64,000 bases of DNA from Terracoccus luteus (GTDB lineage: Bacteria > Actinomycetota > Actinomycetes > Actinomycetales > Dermatophilaceae). The notes beneath the pieces were generated by a model, which did no database searches, was not told the DNA's origin, and saw nothing but the letters and a program-made list of their open reading frames with translations. Shown in pieces: positions 1 to 10,278 of this stretch. Position 1 is the first letter of the stretch. Every line of letters begins with the position of its first letter. The stretch is from the NCBI RefSeq assembly GCF_003635045.1, contig NZ_RBXT01000001.1, forward strand, positions 1,240,001-1,304,000. The letters run 5' to 3'. A program made the translations under genes and the position numbers.

Positions 1-1365
<1,365 letters not shown>

Positions 1366-1374
1366 TCACGGCGC

Positions 1375-1408
1375 GCGGCCCGGCCCCCGAGGTCGGGGAC
1401 CGGGCCGC
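1375..1408 (-). terminator. Hairpin after aceE
   Basis: A 15-bp G+C-rich stem with one mismatch and a 4-nt loop begins about 30 nt past the aceE stop codon and before the argG promoter. There is no U-tract, which is usual for actinobacterial terminators. Confidence 0.55.
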
Positions 1409-1438
1409 ACGGCATCCGTGACGATCGTGACGACGGGG

Positions 1439-4210
1439 TCAGCTCTCGCCGCCCGCGTTGCCCGACGTGCCGGCGGTGACGTCGTCGAGCCTGTACTTCG
1501 CGGCCGCCTTGGCGGGCACGTCGGCGTCGACCTTTCCGTCACGGGCGAGCAGCTGCAGCGTGCGCACCGCGACGGACGGGCCGTCGATGTGGAAGAACCG
1601 GCGGGCCGCGGCGCGGGTGTCGCTGAAGCCGAAGCCGTCGGCGCCCAGGGTCGCGTACGTGCCGGGGACCCACTCGCGGATCTGGTCCTGCACCGCGCGC
1701 ATGTAGTCGGACACGCCGACCACGGGCCCCTCGGTGCCCTCGAGGCACTGGGTCACCCACGGCACCCGGCGCTCCTCGTCGGGGCGCAGGAACTCCTGGG
1801 CGTCGGCCTCGAGGCCGTCACGGCGCAGCTCGTTCCACGACGTCACCGACCACACGTCGGCGGCGACGCCCCAGTCGTCGGCGAGCAGCTGCTGCGCCTC
1901 GAGCGCCCACGGCACCCCGACACCGGAGCCGAGGAGCTGGGCCTTCGGCGCGTCGTGGGTCCAGCCGCTCGTGTCGGCCCGGGCGATCTTGTGCATGCCG
2001 CGCACGATGCCCTCGACGTCGACGCCCTCGGGCTCCTTGGGCTGCACGATCGGCTCGTTGTAGACGGTGAGGTAGTAGATCTTGTTCGCCTCGTCGGGCG
2101 TCGAGCCCTCGCCGTACATCACCGAGAGGCCGTGCTGCATGATGTGCGCGATCTCGTAGGCGTACGCCGGGTCGTAGTGCACGACCGCCGGGTTCGTCGA
2201 GGCGAGCAGCGGGCTGTGGCCGTCGGCGTGCTGCAGGCCCTCGCCCGTCAGGGTCGTGCGACCGGCCGTGGCGCCGATGAGGAACCCACGGCTCATCTGG
2301 TCGGCGGCCGCCCAGATGGAGTCGCCGGTGCGCTGGAACCCGAACATCGAGTAGAAGACGTAGACCGGGATCATCGGCTGGCCGTGCGTCGCGTACGACG
2401 TGCCGGCCGCGGTGAACGCCGCCAGCGAGCCGGCCTCGTTGATGCCGAGGTGCAGGATCTGGCCCGAGACGTTCTCGCGGTAGGCGAGCATGAGCTCGGC
2501 GTCGACGGGGGTGTAGTTCTGCCCGTTGGGGTTGTAGATCTTGATCGTCGGGAAGAACGCGTCCATGCCGAACGTGCGGGCCTCGTCGGGGATGATCGGC
2601 ACGATGCGCTTGCCGAACTCCTTGTCGCGCAGCAGGTCCTTGAGCAGGCGCACGAACGCCATCGTCGTGGCGACCTCCTGCTTGCCCGAGCCCTTCTTCA
2701 CCTGGGCGTAGGCCTCGTCGCCGGGCAGCTTGACCGGCTCGAACTGCACGCGGCGGCTGGGCAGCGTGCCGCCGAGCTTGCGCCGGCGGTCGACCGAGTA
2801 CTTGACGACGTCGCTGTCGGGGCCGGGGTGGAAGTACGGCGGCTGGTACGGGTCGGCCTCGAGCTGCTCGTCCGTGATCGGGATGCGCAGGCTGTCGCGG
2901 AAGGCCTTCAGGTCGTCCAGCGTCATCTTCTTCATCTGGTGCGTGGCGTTGCGGCCCGCGAAGTGCGAGCCGAGGCCGTAGCCCTTGATGGTCTTGGCGA
3001 GGATGACGGTCGGCTGGCCGGTGTGCTGACGTGCGGCCTGGTAGGCGGCGTAGACCTTGCGGTAGTCGTGGCCACCACGCTTGAGGTCCCAGTAGATCGA
3101 CTCGTCGGTCCACTTCTCGACCATCTTCGCGGTGCGGGGGTCGCGGGCGAAGAAGTGGTCGCGCACGTACTTGCCGTCGTTGGCGCGGAAGGTCTGGTAG
3201 TCGCCGTCGCTCGTGTCGTTCATGATGTGCACGAGCGCGCCGTCGCGGTCGGCGGCGAGCAGCGGGTCCCACCCGCGGCCCCACACGACCTTGATGACGT
3301 TCCAGCCGGCGCCGCGGAAGAACGCCTCCAGCTCCTGGATGATCTTGCCGTTGCCGCGGACCGGCCCGTCGAGGCGCTGCAGGTTGCAGTTGACGACGAA
3401 GGTGAGGTTGTCGAGCTCCTCGTTCGCCGCGAGCTGCAGCAGGCCGCGCGACTCGGGCTCGTCCATCTCGCCGTCGCCGAGGAAGGCCCAGACGTCCTGC
3501 TGGCTGGTGTCCTTGATCCCGCGGTTGTGCAGGTACTTGTTGAACTGCGCCTGGTAGATCGCGTTCATCGGCCCGATGCCCATCGAGACCGTGGGGAACT
3601 CCCAGTAGTCGGGCATGAGGCGCGGGTGCGGGTAGCTCGGGACCGCCTCGACCTTGCCGTCGACGACGTGGCTCTTCTCCTGGCGGAAGCCGTCGAGGTC
3701 GGCCTCGCTGAGGTGGCCCTCGAGGAAGCTGCGGGCGTACATGCCGGGGGAGGCGTGGCCCTGGAAGTAGATCTGGTCGCCGCCACCCTCGTGGTCCTTG
3801 CCGCGGAAGAAGTGGTTCATGCCCACCTCGTAGAGCGTCGCGGCGCTCGCGTAGGTGGAGATGTGGCCGCCGACGCCGATGCCGGGACGCTGCGCGCGGT
3901 GCACCATGACCGCGGCGTTCCATCGGATGTAGCGCCGGAACTCGCGCTCGACGTCCTCGTCACCCGGGAACCAGGCCTCACGCTCCGGCGGGATCGTGTT
4001 GATGTAGTCCGTCGCCGTGAGGGAGGGGACCCCGACCTGCTGCTGGCGCGCCCGCTCGATGAGCTTGAGCATGATGTAGCGCGCTCGGGTGCGCCCCTGC
4101 TCGTCGAGGACGGCGTCGAGCGAGTCGAGCCACTCCTGCGTCTCGTCGGGGTCGATGTCGGGCAGCTGGCTGGGGATTCCGTTGAGGATCGGGCCGGCTT
4201 CGGATGCCAC
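1439..4210 (-). CDS. aceE: Pyruvate dehydrogenase E1 component (homodimeric type)
   Basis: Thiamine-diphosphate-dependent decarboxylase that starts the pyruvate dehydrogenase reaction and acetylates the lipoyl groups of E2. The 923-residue product matches the single-chain AceE family (E. coli 887, M. tuberculosis about 930). The ThDP/Mg motif [10 protein letters not shown] lies near residues 243-253 with the matching Asn ([11 protein letters not shown]) about 30 residues on. I start it at GTG 4210 because GAAAGGA lies about 9 nt upstream and the product then begins [15 protein letters not shown], like homologues; the reading frame continues upstream but that part is not protein-like. The partners dlaT and lpdA are about 55 kb away and lipA/lipB lie between. 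A 381-bp gap with inverted repeats separates it from the divergent DUF3052 gene. Confidence 0.96.
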   Translation of the reverse strand: MASEAGPILNGIPSQLPDIDPDETQEWLDSLDAVLDEQGRTRARYIMLKLIERARQQQVGVPSLTATDYINTIPPEREAWFPGDEDVEREFRRYIRWNAAVMVHRAQRPGIGVGGHISTYASAATLYEVGMNHFFRGKDHEGGGDQIYFQGHASPGMYARSFLEGHLSEADLDGFRQEKSHVVDGKVEAVPSYPHPRLMPDYWEFPTVSMGIGPMNAIYQAQFNKYLHNRGIKDTSQQDVWAFLGDGEMDEPESRGLLQLAANEELDNLTFVVNCNLQRLDGPVRGNGKIIQELEAFFRGAGWNVIKVVWGRGWDPLLAADRDGALVHIMNDTSDGDYQTFRANDGKYVRDHFFARDPRTAKMVEKWTDESIYWDLKRGGHDYRKVYAAYQAARQHTGQPTVILAKTIKGYGLGSHFAGRNATHQMKKMTLDDLKAFRDSLRIPITDEQLEADPYQPPYFHPGPDSDVVKYSVDRRRKLGGTLPSRRVQFEPVKLPGDEAYAQVKKGSGKQEVATTMAFVRLLKDLLRDKEFGKRIVPIIPDEARTFGMDAFFPTIKIYNPNGQNYTPVDAELMLAYRENVSGQILHLGINEAGSLAAFTAAGTSYATHGQPMIPVYVFYSMFGFQRTGDSIWAAADQMSRGFLIGATAGRTTLTGEGLQHADGHSPLLASTNPAVVHYDPAYAYEIAHIMQHGLSVMYGEGSTPDEANKIYYLTVYNEPIVQPKEPEGVDVEGIVRGMHKIARADTSGWTHDAPKAQLLGSGVGVPWALEAQQLLADDWGVAADVWSVTSWNELRRDGLEADAQEFLRPDEERRVPWVTQCLEGTEGPVVGVSDYMRAVQDQIREWVPGTYATLGADGFGFSDTRAAARRFFHIDGPSVAVRTLQLLARDGKVDADVPAKAAAKYRLDDVTAGTSGNAGGES

Positions 4211-4591
4211 GTCGTGGGTCCTTTCTCGTCGCGATGCCGCGCCGAGCGGCCGGTCGGCCCTGACGCTGCTCCACCCATCCTCCACCAAACGTCCACCGAG
4301 GTCACACACGGGTCCACGACCGCGCCGGCCGGGTGCAGAGGGGGTCGGTCGGAGCGCGCGCCGACCCGTCCGCGGGCGTCGACGTCCGTCGGATGCCGGT
4401 CGGCCGGCACCCGATGCACCGCCCCTCCGGGTGGGCGACGCGCGCGGGCGCCACGGCCAGTGGTTGCGTCGTGGCGCCGGACCGGGTGGACTTTGTCCAC
4501 CGGCGCGCGCCGGGGCGCCCCACCGGTCGGTGACGGCGGCAGCCGATCCGGGCTCACAGGTCGCCGGGTCGTGACCGGAAGGCGGGTGCAC
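4211..4591. other. Divergent aceE/DUF3052 control region
   Basis: No gene is visible in these 381 bases. Two inverted repeats stand out: a 9-bp stem GGCGCCACG/CGTGGCGCC with a 14-nt loop (4447-4478), and GGTGGAC-TTT-GTCCACC (4485-4501). GTCCACC-like words recur nearer aceE (about 4265-4316). Symmetry plus recurrence suggests regulator binding, but I cannot name the regulator. Confidence 0.4.
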
Positions 4592-5008
4592 GTGGGCGAG
4601 ACCGCGGGAGCGGGGCCCCTCGCGAAGCTGGGCTTCGCCACGGGGCAGACCATCCAGGAGTTCGGCTACGACGACGACGTCGACGACGACCTGCGTTTCG
4701 ACATCGAGGATGCCGTCGGCAGCGAGCTCGTGGACGAGGACTTCAACGAGGGCGCCGACGGCGTGCTCATCTGGTACCGCGACGGCGACGACGACCTCGT
4801 CGACCTGCTCGTCGACGGCGTCACCAAGCTCTTCGACCAGGGGTTCGTCGTGCTCTGCACGCCGAAGGCAGGTCGCCCCGACCACGTCCAGGCCAGCGAC
4901 GTCGAGGAGGCCGCGTCGACGGCCGGCCTGCAGACCGGTGGCGCCGTCAACGTCGCCGCCGACTGGACCGCGACGCGTCTCATGCCGCCCAAGGGGCCGC
5001 GCCGCTGA
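4592..5008 (+). CDS. DUF3052 family protein
   Basis: Conserved actinobacterial protein of unknown function, 138 residues. The family signature is visible as [22 protein letters not shown], then ELVDEDF, then [13 protein letters not shown] and [11 protein letters not shown]. It is acidic, with no membrane segment or signal peptide. GTG 4592 is chosen because GGAAGG lies about 9 nt upstream; GTG at 4571 and 4586 are in-frame alternatives. It sits just before the peroxiredoxin, as I recall Rv2239c beside ahpE in M. tuberculosis, so a conserved functional pairing is plausible but unproven. Confidence 0.85.
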   Translation: MGETAGAGPLAKLGFATGQTIQEFGYDDDVDDDLRFDIEDAVGSELVDEDFNEGADGVLIWYRDGDDDLVDLLVDGVTKLFDQGFVVLCTPKAGRPDHVQASDVEEAASTAGLQTGGAVNVAADWTATRLMPPKGPRR

Positions 5009-5023
5009 GCCGCCGGGTGCTGG

Positions 5024-5029
5024 CAGAAT
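5024..5029 (+). promoter_or_regulatory. Candidate -10 box of the peroxiredoxin gene
   Basis: CAGAAT followed by 7 nt and the ATG at 5037, with no Shine-Dalgarno; fits leaderless transcription from within the short gap after DUF3052. Confidence 0.4.
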
Positions 5030-5036
5030 CGACCCC

Positions 5037-5636
5037 ATGATCCCGACCGACACGGCTGAGACGGCTGAGACGCCGGCAGGGGCGGTCCTCGACGGTCGCC
5101 CGCCCTGCTCCGGTGCGCCGTCCGGTCGTGCTGCGACGACCGCCCACCCGGGGGTGCCCGCGGTGGGCGAGCTCGCACCGACGTTCGTCCTGCCCGACCA
5201 GTACGGCGCCGAGGTCGGCCTCGCCGACGTGCGAGGGGCCAAGAACGCGGTCGTCGTCTTCTACCCCTTCGCCTTCTCCGGCATCTGCACCGGCGAGCTG
5301 CGGGCCGTGCGCGACGGGCTGGAGGACTTCCAGAGCGACGACATCCAGGTCTTCGCCGTGTCGTGCGACCCGATGTTCTCGCTGCGCACCTTCGCCGACG
5401 CCGAGGGCCACTTCTTTCCCCTCCTGTCCGACTTCTGGCCCCACGGCGCGGTGACCCGCGCCTACGGCGTGCTCAACGAGGCCGACGGGTCACCCCTGCG
5501 CGGCACCTTCCTCGTCGACCGCGACGGGGTGCTCGTGTGGTCGGAGGTCAACCAGCCCGGCGAGGGCCGTGACTTCGTCGCCTACCGCGAGGCCCTCGGG
5601 CGGCTGCGCTCGCGCCGACCGGCGACCGTCTCCTGA
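5037..5636 (+). CDS. AhpE-like peroxiredoxin
   Basis: Thiol peroxidase that reduces hydrogen peroxide or organic peroxides. The core from about residue 40 ([15 protein letters not shown]) matches mycobacterial AhpE closely: [13 protein letters not shown] holds the peroxidatic Cys, followed by [19 protein letters not shown] and [12 protein letters not shown] second Cys occurs in VSCDP, so a resolving Cys is possible although AhpE itself is 1-Cys. The first 39 residues are a low-complexity extension absent from AhpE. ATG 5037 has a plausible -10 box 7 nt upstream; GTG 5154 would give an AhpE-sized protein, so the start is uncertain. Confidence 0.88.
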   Translation: MIPTDTAETAETPAGAVLDGRPPCSGAPSGRAATTAHPGVPAVGELAPTFVLPDQYGAEVGLADVRGAKNAVVVFYPFAFSGICTGELRAVRDGLEDFQSDDIQVFAVSCDPMFSLRTFADAEGHFFPLLSDFWPHGAVTRAYGVLNEADGSPLRGTFLVDRDGVLVWSEVNQPGEGRDFVAYREALGRLRSRRPATVS

Positions 5637-5702
5637 CGGCCGCGCACCCGGGCGCCCCGCGGCTGGCATGATGTCGGCCGGGCGCACCGCCGTGCGCCTC
5701 TG

Positions 5703-5775
5703 GGGCCTGTAGCTCAGTTGGTAGAGCACCGCGTTTACACCGCGGGTGTCGTCGGTTCGAGCCCGGCCGGGCCCA
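5703..5775 (+). tRNA. tRNA-Val(TAC)
   Basis: All four arms fold. The 7-bp acceptor pairs 5703-5709 with 5768-5774, the D stem is GCTC/GAGC, the anticodon stem is CCGCG/CGCGG with loop TTTACAC (anticodon TAC), and the T arm is GTCGG-TTCGAGC-CCGGC. The discriminator is A5775 and CCA is not encoded. The next gene's GTG starts two bases later. Confidence 0.97.
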
Positions 5776-5776
5776 C

Positions 5777-6658
5777 GTGACCGACCTCCTGCTGCGCGAC
5801 GTCGTCGAGGCCCTCGACGGGCTGTACCCCCCGGGCAGCGCGGCCGGGTGGGACCAGGTCGGGCTCGTCGCGGGCGACCTCGACCAGCCGGTGCGCCGGG
5901 TGCTGCTCGCGCTCGACCCGACCCTCGCCGTCGTCGACGAGGCCGTCGAGTGGGGGGCCGACCTCGTCGTCACCCACCACCCGCTGCTGCTGCGCGGCAT
6001 CCACTCGGTGGCCACCACCGACGCGAAGGGGGCCACGCTGACGCGGCTCGTCACCGCGGGGGTGGCCCTCTTCAACGCCCACACCAACGCCGACGTGGCG
6101 CAGCCGGGGGTGTCGTCCGTGCTCGCCGACGCGCTGGGGCTGCAGGAACGGCGGCCGCTGTCGACCGAGACGATGCGCGACGGGAGGTCGTGGCCGCTCG
6201 GCTGGGTCGGTGAGCTCGCCGACCCGGTGACCCTCGCCGACTTCGCCGACGCGGTGGCCCGCGCCCTGCCCGACTCGGTCGGCGGCATCCGGGTCGCGGG
6301 CGACCCCGGTGGCACGGTGCGCACGGTCGCCGTCCTCGGCGGGTCGGGCGACGACCGCTTCGCCGACGTCGAGCGCGCCGGCGCCGACGTGTACGTCACC
6401 GCCGACCTGCGCCACCACCCCGTCCTCGAGGCGCGCGAGCAGGCCCGTGGCGGGCCGCCCTACCTCGTGGATGCCGGTCACTGGGCCACCGAGTCCCTGT
6501 GGCTCGCGGACGTGCGCGAGCGGCTGCTCGCCGTGGTGTCGGAGGAGGGCGCCGCACCGGTTAGGGTCGAGGCCAGAGTCTCGCGCGTGCGCACCGAGCC
6601 GTGGACCTTCGTCGTCGGTGCGAACGCCGCCCAGCCCCACCCCGGAGGTGCGCCCTGA
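5777..6658 (+). CDS. Nif3-like dinuclear metal-center protein
   Basis: NIF3/YbgI family protein of 293 residues; such proteins form ring hexamers with a two-metal site, and the substrate is unknown. Visible motifs are AAGWDQVGLVAGD near residue 25, THHPLLLRG (metal-binding His pair) and FNAHTNAD, with a C-terminal GHWATE motif. The GTG at 5777 is required by the family alignment because no other start lies before LYPP. It leaves one base after the tRNA, so tRNA 3' processing should release a nearly leaderless mRNA. The stop overlaps the CTG start of the next gene. I recall the same neighbours in M. tuberculosis (Rv2230c-Rv2228c). Confidence 0.92.
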   Translation: MTDLLLRDVVEALDGLYPPGSAAGWDQVGLVAGDLDQPVRRVLLALDPTLAVVDEAVEWGADLVVTHHPLLLRGIHSVATTDAKGATLTRLVTAGVALFNAHTNADVAQPGVSSVLADALGLQERRPLSTETMRDGRSWPLGWVGELADPVTLADFADAVARALPDSVGGIRVAGDPGGTVRTVAVLGGSGDDRFADVERAGADVYVTADLRHHPVLEAREQARGGPPYLVDAGHWATESLWLADVRERLLAVVSEEGAAPVRVEARVSRVRTEPWTFVVGANAAQPHPGGAP

Positions 6659-7395
6659 AAGCCGACCCGTCACGCCAGCGGCGCCTGCTCGACCTGCAGG
6701 CGATCGACACCCGGATCGACCAGATCCGTCATGCCCGCACCCACCTGCCGCAGCTCGCGGCCGTGGAGGCGGCGCGCGGTGAGCTGGGCCGGCTCGACAC
6801 CGAGGTCGTCAACGCCCGCACCGCGGCCGACGACGTGCGGCGCGAGCTCTCGAAGTCGGAGCAGGACGTGCAGCTCGTCCGCGACCGTGCGACGCGCAAC
6901 CAGTCGCGCCTCGACGCCGGGCAGGGTTCGGCCAAGGACCTCCAGGCGCTGCAGCACGAGCTGACGTCGCTCGCCCGCCGCCAGGCCGAGCTCGAGGACA
7001 TCGAGATCGAGGTCATGGAGCGCTCGGAGACCCTCACCGCGAGGGTCGGTGAGCTCGAGGCCCGCCGGTCGGAGGTGGCCGAGCGGCTCGCCGGGCTCGA
7101 GGACGAGCGCGACGAGGCCCTGCAGAAGCTCGACGCCGAGGCCGAGACCGTCTCGAGCGGGCGGCCCGAGGTCGTCGCGGGCGTCGGGGCCGACCTCGAG
7201 GCGCTGTACGAGAAGATCCGCACGAGCAGCGGCGGCTTCGCCGCCGCCGAGCTCAAGCACCGCCGCTGCGGCGGCTGCCGGCTCGAGCTCAACAACGTCG
7301 ACCTGTCGCGGATCCGTTCGGCGGCCCCCGACGAGGTCGTCCGCTGCGAGGAGTGCCGTCGCATCATGGTCCGCACCGACGAGTCGGGGTTGTGA
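6655..7395 (+). CDS. Coiled-coil zinc-ribbon protein (CT398/DUF164 type)
   Basis: 246-residue protein with a long N-terminal helical hairpin (about residues 1-190, rich in Glu, Arg, Leu and Ala) and a C-terminal C4 zinc ribbon, CGGCRLELN...CEECRRIM. The function is unknown; the family is conserved beside Nif3 and RNase H genes. The start appears to be CTG at 6655: GGAGG lies 6 nt upstream, the product then begins MKADPSRQRRLLDLQ as in relatives, and no ATG, GTG or TTG is suitably placed. CTG overlaps the preceding TGA as CTGA, suggesting translational coupling. GTG 6601 is an in-frame alternative without an SD. Confidence 0.85.
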   Translation: MKADPSRQRRLLDLQAIDTRIDQIRHARTHLPQLAAVEAARGELGRLDTEVVNARTAADDVRRELSKSEQDVQLVRDRATRNQSRLDAGQGSAKDLQALQHELTSLARRQAELEDIEIEVMERSETLTARVGELEARRSEVAERLAGLEDERDEALQKLDAEAETVSSGRPEVVAGVGADLEALYEKIRTSSGGFAAAELKHRRCGGCRLELNNVDLSRIRSAAPDEVVRCEECRRIMVRTDESGL

Positions 7396-8525
7396 CGCCT
7401 CCTGCCCGCTCGGGTGCAAAAGGTGCTGCGGCACAACGGCGTTCGCTCGTCGTGGAGGCCGACGGCGGTTCCCGGGGCAACCCCGGCGTCGCCGGCTACG
7501 GGGCGCTGGTGCGCGACCCGCGCACCCGCGCGGTCCTCGTCGAGCTCGCCGAGCCGCTCGGCAAGCAGAGCAACAACGTCGCCGAGTACTCCGGCCTCAT
7601 CGCGGGGCTGAAGGCCGCGCGGGACATCGACTCCGGCGCCGACGTGCTGGCCCGCATGGACTCCAAGCTCGTCGTCGAGCAGATGTCGGGCCGCTGGAAG
7701 ATCAAGCACGAGGACATGCGACGTCTCGCCCTCGAGGCCCGCGACGTCTGTGCCGAGATCTCGGCCGCCGGCGGATCGGTGTCGTTCGAGTGGATCCCCC
7801 GTGAGCGCAACAAGGATGCCGACGCGCTGAGCAACGAGGGCATGGACGGTCACTCGGTGCACCGCGTCCTGGACGGTGCCGGCGACGACGACAGCGGTGA
7901 CGATGGCGCCGACGGTGGCGCGACCGCCGGCGGCGATTACGGCCCCCTGGGTGACGACCGTGACGAACTGCGCGACGAGGACACCGGGGCCGACGCCGGG
8001 CAGGGTCTGCGGCTGCTGCTCGTTCAGGTGCCCGCCGACGAGGCCGCGGCCGCGCGCACGGCTCGGGCGGTACGCCACCTCGTCGGCGACGCCCCGGTCG
8101 TGCTGCCGGGTGCCGGCGGCCCTCGAACCGGCCGGACCGCCGGAGCCGCTGCGGACGCAGCGGTGGCCGCCCTGGCGCGGTCGGTGTCGGACGCGGGCAG
8201 CACCACCCGCGAGGACCCGCGGTGGTCCGCCCCTGTCGACGACGCCGACGCGGCGCAGGGCGGGCACACGTCCGAGCAGGCCTCCGACCGCGCCTCCGAC
8301 CGTGACGCGCTGGCCGCCTACCGCGACCTCGTCCGCACGGGCGGCACCGCCGTCGTCGTGACGACCCGGCGGGGCGTGCTCACCGTCGTCGCCGAGGTGC
8401 TCGGGCTGCCCACCGACCGGTTCTGGGCGCTGGCGACGGCACCGGGCAGCCTGTCCGGCGTCGAGGTGTGGCCCGACGGCACGGCATCCGTCGCTTTCAC
8501 CAACCGGACGGACCACCTCGGCTGA
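7392..8525 (+). CDS. RNase HI fused to a degenerate histidine-phosphatase domain
   Basis: 377 residues. The N-terminal RNase HI domain (about 18-150) has the full catalytic set: Asp24 in EADGGSRGNPG, Glu65 in NNVAEY, Asp90 in RMDSK and Asp144 in NKDAD; it should cut RNA in RNA-DNA hybrids. An acidic Gly/Asp linker follows (about 155-200). The C-terminal half aligns in order with the phosphatase domain of the actinobacterial RNase H/CobC-type protein (Rv2228c), ending in NRTDHLG. However, the LVRHG loop reads LLVQVP and the second His motif reads VVTTRRG, so both catalytic histidines appear lost. The start overlaps the previous stop as GTGA. Confidence 0.9.
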   Translation: MTPPARSGAKGAAAQRRSLVVEADGGSRGNPGVAGYGALVRDPRTRAVLVELAEPLGKQSNNVAEYSGLIAGLKAARDIDSGADVLARMDSKLVVEQMSGRWKIKHEDMRRLALEARDVCAEISAAGGSVSFEWIPRERNKDADALSNEGMDGHSVHRVLDGAGDDDSGDDGADGGATAGGDYGPLGDDRDELRDEDTGADAGQGLRLLLVQVPADEAAAARTARAVRHLVGDAPVVLPGAGGPRTGRTAGAAADAAVAALARSVSDAGSTTREDPRWSAPVDDADAAQGGHTSEQASDRASDRDALAAYRDLVRTGGTAVVVTTRRGVLTVVAEVLGLPTDRFWALATAPGSLSGVEVWPDGTASVAFTNRTDHLG

Positions 8526-8538
8526 CCTCGCGCTGTGC

Positions 8539-8544
8539 GATATT
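8539..8544 (+). promoter_or_regulatory. Candidate -10 box before the rhodanese gene
   Basis: GATATT lies 7 nt before the ATG in a locally A+T-richer stretch, with no Shine-Dalgarno; suggests a leaderless promoter separating this pair from the RNase H operon. Confidence 0.4.
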
Positions 8545-8551
8545 CGGGCGC

Positions 8552-8965
8552 ATGAGCTACGCCGGTGACGTCACCCCCGAGCAGGCCTGGGCCGCTCTCT
8601 CGGACCGACCGGACGCCGTCCTCGTCGACGTGCGCACGGCCGCCGAGTGGTCGTACGTCGGGCTGCCCGACCTGCGGTCGGTCGGCAAGGAGGTCGTGCG
8701 CGTCGAGTGGCAGCGCTGGCCCGACGGAGCGGTGAACACGTCCTTCACGGACCAGCTCACGCAGCTGGGTGTCGGCCAGGACGCGCCGGTCTTCTTCCTC
8801 TGCCGGTCGGGCGTCCGGTCGGTCGCCGCCGCCGAGGCCGCGGCCGCCGCCGGGTGGTCGCACGCGCACAACGTGCTCGAGGGCTTCGAGGGCCCGCACG
8901 ACGAGGAGCACCACCGCACCGTGTCGGGCTGGAAGGTCGCCGGGCTGCCGTGGGTGCAGGGATGA
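8552..8965 (+). CDS. Rhodanese-like sulfurtransferase
   Basis: 137-residue single rhodanese domain with the active-site loop FLCRSGVRS near residue 85; the Cys would carry a persulfide. VLVDVRTAAEWSYVG is the typical N-terminal strand and loop. The stop overlaps the metZ start as ATGA, so the two are co-translated. A role delivering or handling sulfide for homocysteine synthesis is suggested by this coupling, not shown by the sequence. Confidence 0.92.
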   Translation: MSYAGDVTPEQAWAALSDRPDAVLVDVRTAAEWSYVGLPDLRSVGKEVVRVEWQRWPDGAVNTSFTDQLTQLGVGQDAPVFFLCRSGVRSVAAAEAAAAAGWSHAHNVLEGFEGPHDEEHHRTVSGWKVAGLPWVQG

Positions 8966-10149
8966 GCGACGACCGCACCGACCAGAGCTGGCGCCCCGAC
9001 ACGCTGGCGGTGCGAGCAGGACTGTCCCGCAGTGGTTTCGAGGAGACGGCCGAGGCGCTGTACCTCACCTCGGGCTTCGTCTACGAGTCCGCCGAGCAGG
9101 CCGAGGCCGCGTTCAAGGGCGACGTCGACCGCTTCGTCTACTCCCGTTACGGCAACCCGACGGTGACGATGTTCGAGGAGCGGCTGCGCCGGCTCGACGG
9201 CGCCGAGGCCTGCTTCGCGACGGGCTCGGGCATGTCGGCGGTCTTCGTCGCCCTCGCCGCGCTGCTCGGCCAGGGCGACCGCGTCGTCAGCTCGCGGGCG
9301 CTCTTCGGCTCGTGCTTCGTCATCCTCGACGAGATCCTGCCGCGGTGGGGAGTCGAGACGGTCTTCGTCGACGGCGCCGACCTCGACCAGTGGCGCGAGG
9401 CCCTGTCGGAGCCGACGACCGCCGTCTTCTTCGAGACGCCGAGCAACCCGATGCAGGAGCTCGTCGACATCGCCGCCGTCAGCGAGCTGGCCCACGCGGC
9501 TGGCGCCAAGGTCGTCGTCGACAACGTCTTCGGCACGCCGGTCTTCAGCAAGCCGTTCGAGCACGGCGCCGACATCGTCGTCTACTCCGCCACGAAGCAC
9601 ATCGACGGTCAGGGACGCACCCTCGGCGGCGCCGTGCTCGGGCCGAAGGAGTTCATCGACGGCCCGGTGCAGAACCTCATGCGGCACACCGGCCCGTCGA
9701 TGTCACCGTTCAACGCGTGGGTGCTCGTCAAGGGCCTCGAGACGCTGTCGCTGCGGGTCGAGCGGATGGCCGCCAACGCGCTCACCGTCGCCCGCTTCCT
9801 CGAGTCGCACGCGAAGGTGCGCCGGGTCGTGCATCCGTTCCTCGAGTCTCATCCGCAGCACGAGCTGGCGAAGCGACAGATGTCGGCGGCGGGCACCGTC
9901 GTGACGTTCGAGCTCGACGGCGGCAAGGACGAGGCGTTCGCGCTGATGAACGCCCTGCGCGTCATCGACATCAGCAACAACCTCGGCGACAGCAAGTCGC
10001 TCGTCACCCACCCGGCGACGACGACCCACCGGCGACTCGCCCCGGAGGCCCGGGCCGCGGTCGGCATCACCGACGGCGTGCTGCGCGTCTCGGTCGGCCT
10101 CGAGGACGTCGACGACCTCGTCGACGACCTCACCCAGGCCCTCGCCTGA
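8962..10149 (+). CDS. metZ: O-succinylhomoserine sulfhydrylase
   Basis: PLP enzyme of the Cys/Met metabolism fold; expected to form homocysteine from O-succinylhomoserine and sulfide. The 395-residue product has YSRYGNPTV, the aldehyde-binding ATGSGMSAV, and the Schiff-base Lys212 in YSATKHIDGQG. LVTHPATTTHRRL near the C-terminus is typical of MetZ. It is coupled to the rhodanese gene by a 4-base overlap. MetZ versus cystathionine synthase or lyase rests on overall similarity; O-acetylhomoserine use cannot be excluded. Confidence 0.92.
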   Translation: MSDDRTDQSWRPDTLAVRAGLSRSGFEETAEALYLTSGFVYESAEQAEAAFKGDVDRFVYSRYGNPTVTMFEERLRRLDGAEACFATGSGMSAVFVALAALLGQGDRVVSSRALFGSCFVILDEILPRWGVETVFVDGADLDQWREALSEPTTAVFFETPSNPMQELVDIAAVSELAHAAGAKVVVDNVFGTPVFSKPFEHGADIVVYSATKHIDGQGRTLGGAVLGPKEFIDGPVQNLMRHTGPSMSPFNAWVLVKGLETLSLRVERMAANALTVARFLESHAKVRRVVHPFLESHPQHELAKRQMSAAGTVVTFELDGGKDEAFALMNALRVIDISNNLGDSKSLVTHPATTTHRRLAPEARAAVGITDGVLRVSVGLEDVDDLVDDLTQALA

Positions 10150-10151
10150 CC

Positions 10152-10260
10152 CCGTCGAAAGGCCAAATAGACACCGTCGAAAGGCCAGTTCCTCACGGCC
10201 GGGCCTCACGGGAAGTGGCCTCTCGCGGCCGGTCAGCAAATGTCGAGTGGCCAGTTCGTG
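10152..10260. repeat. Intergenic repeat cluster A (four copies)
   Basis: Between convergent metZ and the permease are four variants of CCGTCGAGAGGCCACTTCC: direct at 10152 (CCGTCGAAAGGCCAAA), direct at 10174 (CCGTCGAAAGGCCAGTTCC), inverted at 10211-10230 (GAAGTGGCCTCTCG core), and direct at 10241 (TGTCGAGTGGCCAGTTCG). Related clusters occur at 44612, 48617 and 63173. Confidence 0.75.
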
Positions 10261-10278
10261 ACGCCGCGGTCGACGGGG

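Noticed and set aside
8526-8961. SAM riboswitch controlling metZ
   Set aside because: metZ overlaps the rhodanese gene and the gap before that gene is only 26 bp.
10152-10260. Attachment site or insertion-sequence ends formed by the repeats
   Set aside because: No integrase or transposase gene lies near any of the four clusters, and copy number and spacing vary without flanking target duplications.
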